Source: Hypomesus transpacificus | Taxonomy: Eukaryota > Chordata > Actinopteri > Osmeriformes > Osmeridae | Length of the DNA stretch: 64,000 nt | Reading direction: 5' to 3' | NCBI RefSeq assembly: GCF_021917145.1 | Contig: NC_061078.1 | Coordinates: 10,708,604 to 10,772,603, forward strand | Shown here: positions 61,337-64,000 of the stretch, in pieces | Layout of the letters: the number at the start of each line of letters is the position of its first letter | How positions within the stretch are numbered: the first letter of the stretch is position 1 | Notes under the pieces: model-generated | Seen by the model: only the letters and a program-made list of their open reading frames with translations | Told to the model about the DNA's origin: nothing | Database searches by the model: none | Translations under genes and position numbers: made by a program

Positions 61337-63623
61337 ATGGCTGGACGGGACGCTCTCAACATGAAGCTACCGCCAATCCAGTCCACCGCTGGAGCCGTGC
61401 CGATTCGAAATGAGAAAGGTACGATTATGTGCTTATTACATTAGCTAGCTTGCTAGCCAAGTTGTTAGCTCAATGCCTGTGACAACGTTAGCGCCAACAC
61501 ATAGCTAGAAATGTTACCGTGTAAACAGCTAGCTGGGCAGCTAAATTACTCTGCAAGCATACTGTCGATTACTTACGACCATGTCAGTTTTAGGACCATT
61601 TATTTCGTGGTGCTGGGACCATCTATTTCATGTGGCAGTCTCTTGGCAAAGGTAGTTATGTGTAGCAACTAACCATGTGTCAATTTTTATATCTGGCATA
61701 GGTGAAATTTCTATGGAAAAGGTTAAGGTGAAGAGATATGTGTCCGGTAAGCGTCCAGATTATGCTCCAATGGAGTCATCTGATGAGGAAGAAGAAGATT
61801 TCCAGTTTGTTAAGAAGGGTAAAGATGCTGAGCCAGAGATGGAGATGGAGGAAGAGGAAGTCTCTGACCCTCGTCTCAAACGTCTGCTCAATCGCGTCTC
61901 TGAAGATGTGGAGGAGAGGTATTATACAAATCTATCCTGCTTCTAGATCTATGATTTCCTATGTTGGTTTTGTCAAAGCATCTCAGCTAGGTTGCCGACT
62001 ACAGGTCTAGCCCTCAAAAATAATACCATTATTCTCATCTCTCTCTCAGGCTGGCCAGACACAGACAGATTGCTGAGCCTGAGCTGATAGCAGAAAGCAG
62101 TGAGGACTCAGATGAAGGAACCTGGCACCCAGAGCGTGAGGAGAGCAGTGAGGAAGAAGAGGAGGAAGAGGAAGAAGTGGATGATGAGGTTAGTAATAAA
62201 TAAGGGTTACATTTGATAACTTTTACTAATCCTGTTTCTAATACTTACCCATTAGTCATCGTGGATGAAAGTATATTCTTCGTAGTTAATGGACTTGTTT
62301 CTTCTGCGTAGGAAATAGAGAGACGGCGAGCGATGATGCGCCAGAGAGCTCAGGAACGAAAGATAGAAGATATGGAGATAATGGAGGTGGAGGAGGAAGG
62401 AAAGTCAGGGGATGAACCCGAGTCTGAGTCCGAGTATGAAGAGTACACGGACAGCGAGGATGAGGCAGAGCCACGGCTAAAACCTGTCTTCATTCGCAAG
62501 TAAGGAACTTGGGTTCACACCCACACAAGTGTTCGTTATGCTGCACTATTGGACTAGGTTCACATCAACCTGTGTGTGTGTGTGATGCAGGAAGGACAGA
62601 GTGACTGTGGCCGAGCGCGAGGCGGAGGAACTGAAACAGAAGGAGCTGGAGGCGGAGGCCAAGAAGCAGGTGGAGGAGCGGCGTCGCTACACCCTGAAGA
62701 TTGTGGAGGAGGAGGCCAAGAAGGAGTTTGAGGAGAACCGGCGAACTCTGGCTGCCCTTGATGCGCTGGACACGGACGGAGAGAACGAGGAGGAGGAGTA
62801 TGAGGCGTGGAAGGTCAGAGAGCTGAAACGCATAAAGAGAGACAGAGAAGCCCGCGAAGCGTAAGTAGTGGCATGTTTGCGTCCTGTGTCGCATTTGAAT
62901 AACTGTAGCTCCAGAGGCTTGAGTTTGCCGAATGCAGTGCTCGGCTGTTCAAATCAACAACTGTGTTGCCGTGCTTCTACCAGGATGGAGAAAGAGAAGT
63001 CAGAGATTGAGCGATTCCACAGCCTCACAGAGGAAGAGCGCAGGGCTGAGCTTCGCAACAACGGTAAAGTCATCACCAACAAAGCCTCTAAAGGCAAATA
63101 CAAGTTCCTGCAGAAGTACTACCACAGAGGAGCCTTCTTTATGGTGAGCACTAACTACACTCACTGTAGTAGATGGTTGGATAGCAAACATGGACACTCA
63201 TGTACTATAAGCTTGTTGTGCGTGAAATTGGTTTCTTTTTTCACAGGATGGCGAGCAAGAGGTGTTTAAGAGAGACTTCAGTGCTCCTACTTTGGAGGAC
63301 CATTTCAACAAAACAATTTTGCCAAAAGTCATGCAGGTTAGTTCAACTTATTCAAATTATATTGTTCTTTCAACACTGATGGTAGCATTTGGATCTATTC
63401 CTCAGCAATGAATTTGGGCTAATGTGCGTTTTTCATGTCTAAGGTCAAGAACTTTGGTCGCTCTGGTCGCACTAAGTACACTCATCTGGTGGACCAAGAC
63501 ACCACGTCGTTTGACTCAGCCTGGGCTCAGGAGAGTGCCCAGAACAGCAAGTTCTTCAAGCAGAAGGCAGCTGGAGTCAGAGATGTGTTTGACCGGCCCA
63601 CAGTTAACAAGAGGAAGACCTAA
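61337..63623 (+). CDS. mfap1: MFAP1, spliceosomal B-complex protein
   Basis: Eight exons: 61337-61418, 61702-61918, 62050-62188, 62312-62499, 62591-62860, 62984-63143, 63247-63336, 63444-63623. They encode 441 residues (human 439). The protein begins [20 protein letters not shown]. It is strongly acidic in the first half ([38 protein letters not shown]) and highly charged and helical in the second. The C-terminus ([34 protein letters not shown]) is conserved. Despite its name it is a nuclear pre-mRNA splicing factor. It joins the pre-catalytic B complex with PRP38 and other B-specific proteins. An AATAAA lies at 63950-63955. Confidence 0.96.
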
Positions 63624-63949
63624 GCCTTGGGATGATAACAAGCACATCCTGCAGATTCAATTATGGACTGAAATCAGGGCTTTGGCCTACACTCATTTGA
63701 TGCTTAATCCAGTGAAGCTCATTCACCATTTTCCCCCCTGATGTTCTCTTACACTGGTATTAAGGGATCCCACACACCCATAGTTGGCTGTTTAAAAGCG
63801 GTGGGTTGATTTTTGTATGTAACTTTGTACATTTCAGTTGTGGCAAGCATCTTTCCAATTTATAGCTAGTTTGTTTTTATTTCTGCACTAACTGGTCTTC
63901 TTTGCCTCTTGGTACAGTATGTGATTCAGTGTCTTGGTTATTCTTTGTG

Positions 63950-63955
63950 AATAAA
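63950..63955 (+). promoter_or_regulatory. Likely mfap1 polyadenylation signal
   Basis: AATAAA about 330 bases after the mfap1 stop; TTTATT-rich sequence follows. Confidence 0.6.
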
Positions 63956-64000
63956 AGACTAACTTCTATCTGCTATTTTATTTATCAATGAGGAAGAACT

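Overview
This is vertebrate nuclear DNA, most likely from a ray-finned fish (teleost). The genes are multi-exon with GT-AG introns, mostly short. The proteins are close to human orthologues. The gaps hold fish-type debris: tRNA-headed SINEs, a Tc1-like relic, foldback MITEs, and CA/TG/CT microsatellites. I rebuilt thirteen genes by splicing by eye. In every multi-exon model the exon lengths add up to a whole number of codons.

Layout, left to right: ankdd1a (+, 2134-8984), spg21/maspardin (-, 10433-13387), clpx (+, 14783-21246), pdcd7 (+, 23358-25589), ubap1l (+, 27888-32569), kbtbd13 (-, one exon, 34086-35615), rasl12 (+, 37089-39137), an slc51b-like gene with an added lectin domain (-, 40053-42020), mtfmt (+, 43961-46042), a Rieske plus DUF455 gene (-, 46410-48966), prc1 (-, 49776-54017), vps33b (-, 54766-59277), hddc3 (+, 59864-60788) and mfap1 (+, 61337-63623). 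From memory, the first nine match the human 15q22.31 gene set, prc1-vps33b-hddc3 matches 15q26.1 and mfap1 matches 15q15. The window therefore joins blocks that lie apart in human.

The genes do not form one pathway, though some share themes. clpx and mtfmt act in mitochondria. pdcd7 (U11/U12 snRNP) and mfap1 (spliceosomal B complex) act in splicing. spg21 and vps33b act in endosome traffic, and ubap1l has an ESCRT-I-type UMA domain. prc1 acts in cytokinesis, and its promoter carries G2/M-type CCAAT and CHR motifs. Several pairs are divergent (spg21/clpx, kbtbd13/rasl12, slc51b/mtfmt, vps33b/hddc3).

The two most unusual items sit side by side around mtfmt. One is an Ost-beta subunit whose extracellular side carries a signal peptide and a complete CysR/ricin-type beta-trefoil, with a dibasic RSKR sequence between the lectin and the transporter part. 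The other is a protein joining an RFESD-like Rieske [2Fe-2S] domain to a DUF455 ferritin-like domain, otherwise best known from bacteria. Smaller curiosities are a tandem duplication across a clpx exon/intron junction that offers two in-frame splice donors, a CaaX ending on ankdd1a, and a pair of TTAA-bounded non-autonomous transposons in neighbouring genes.
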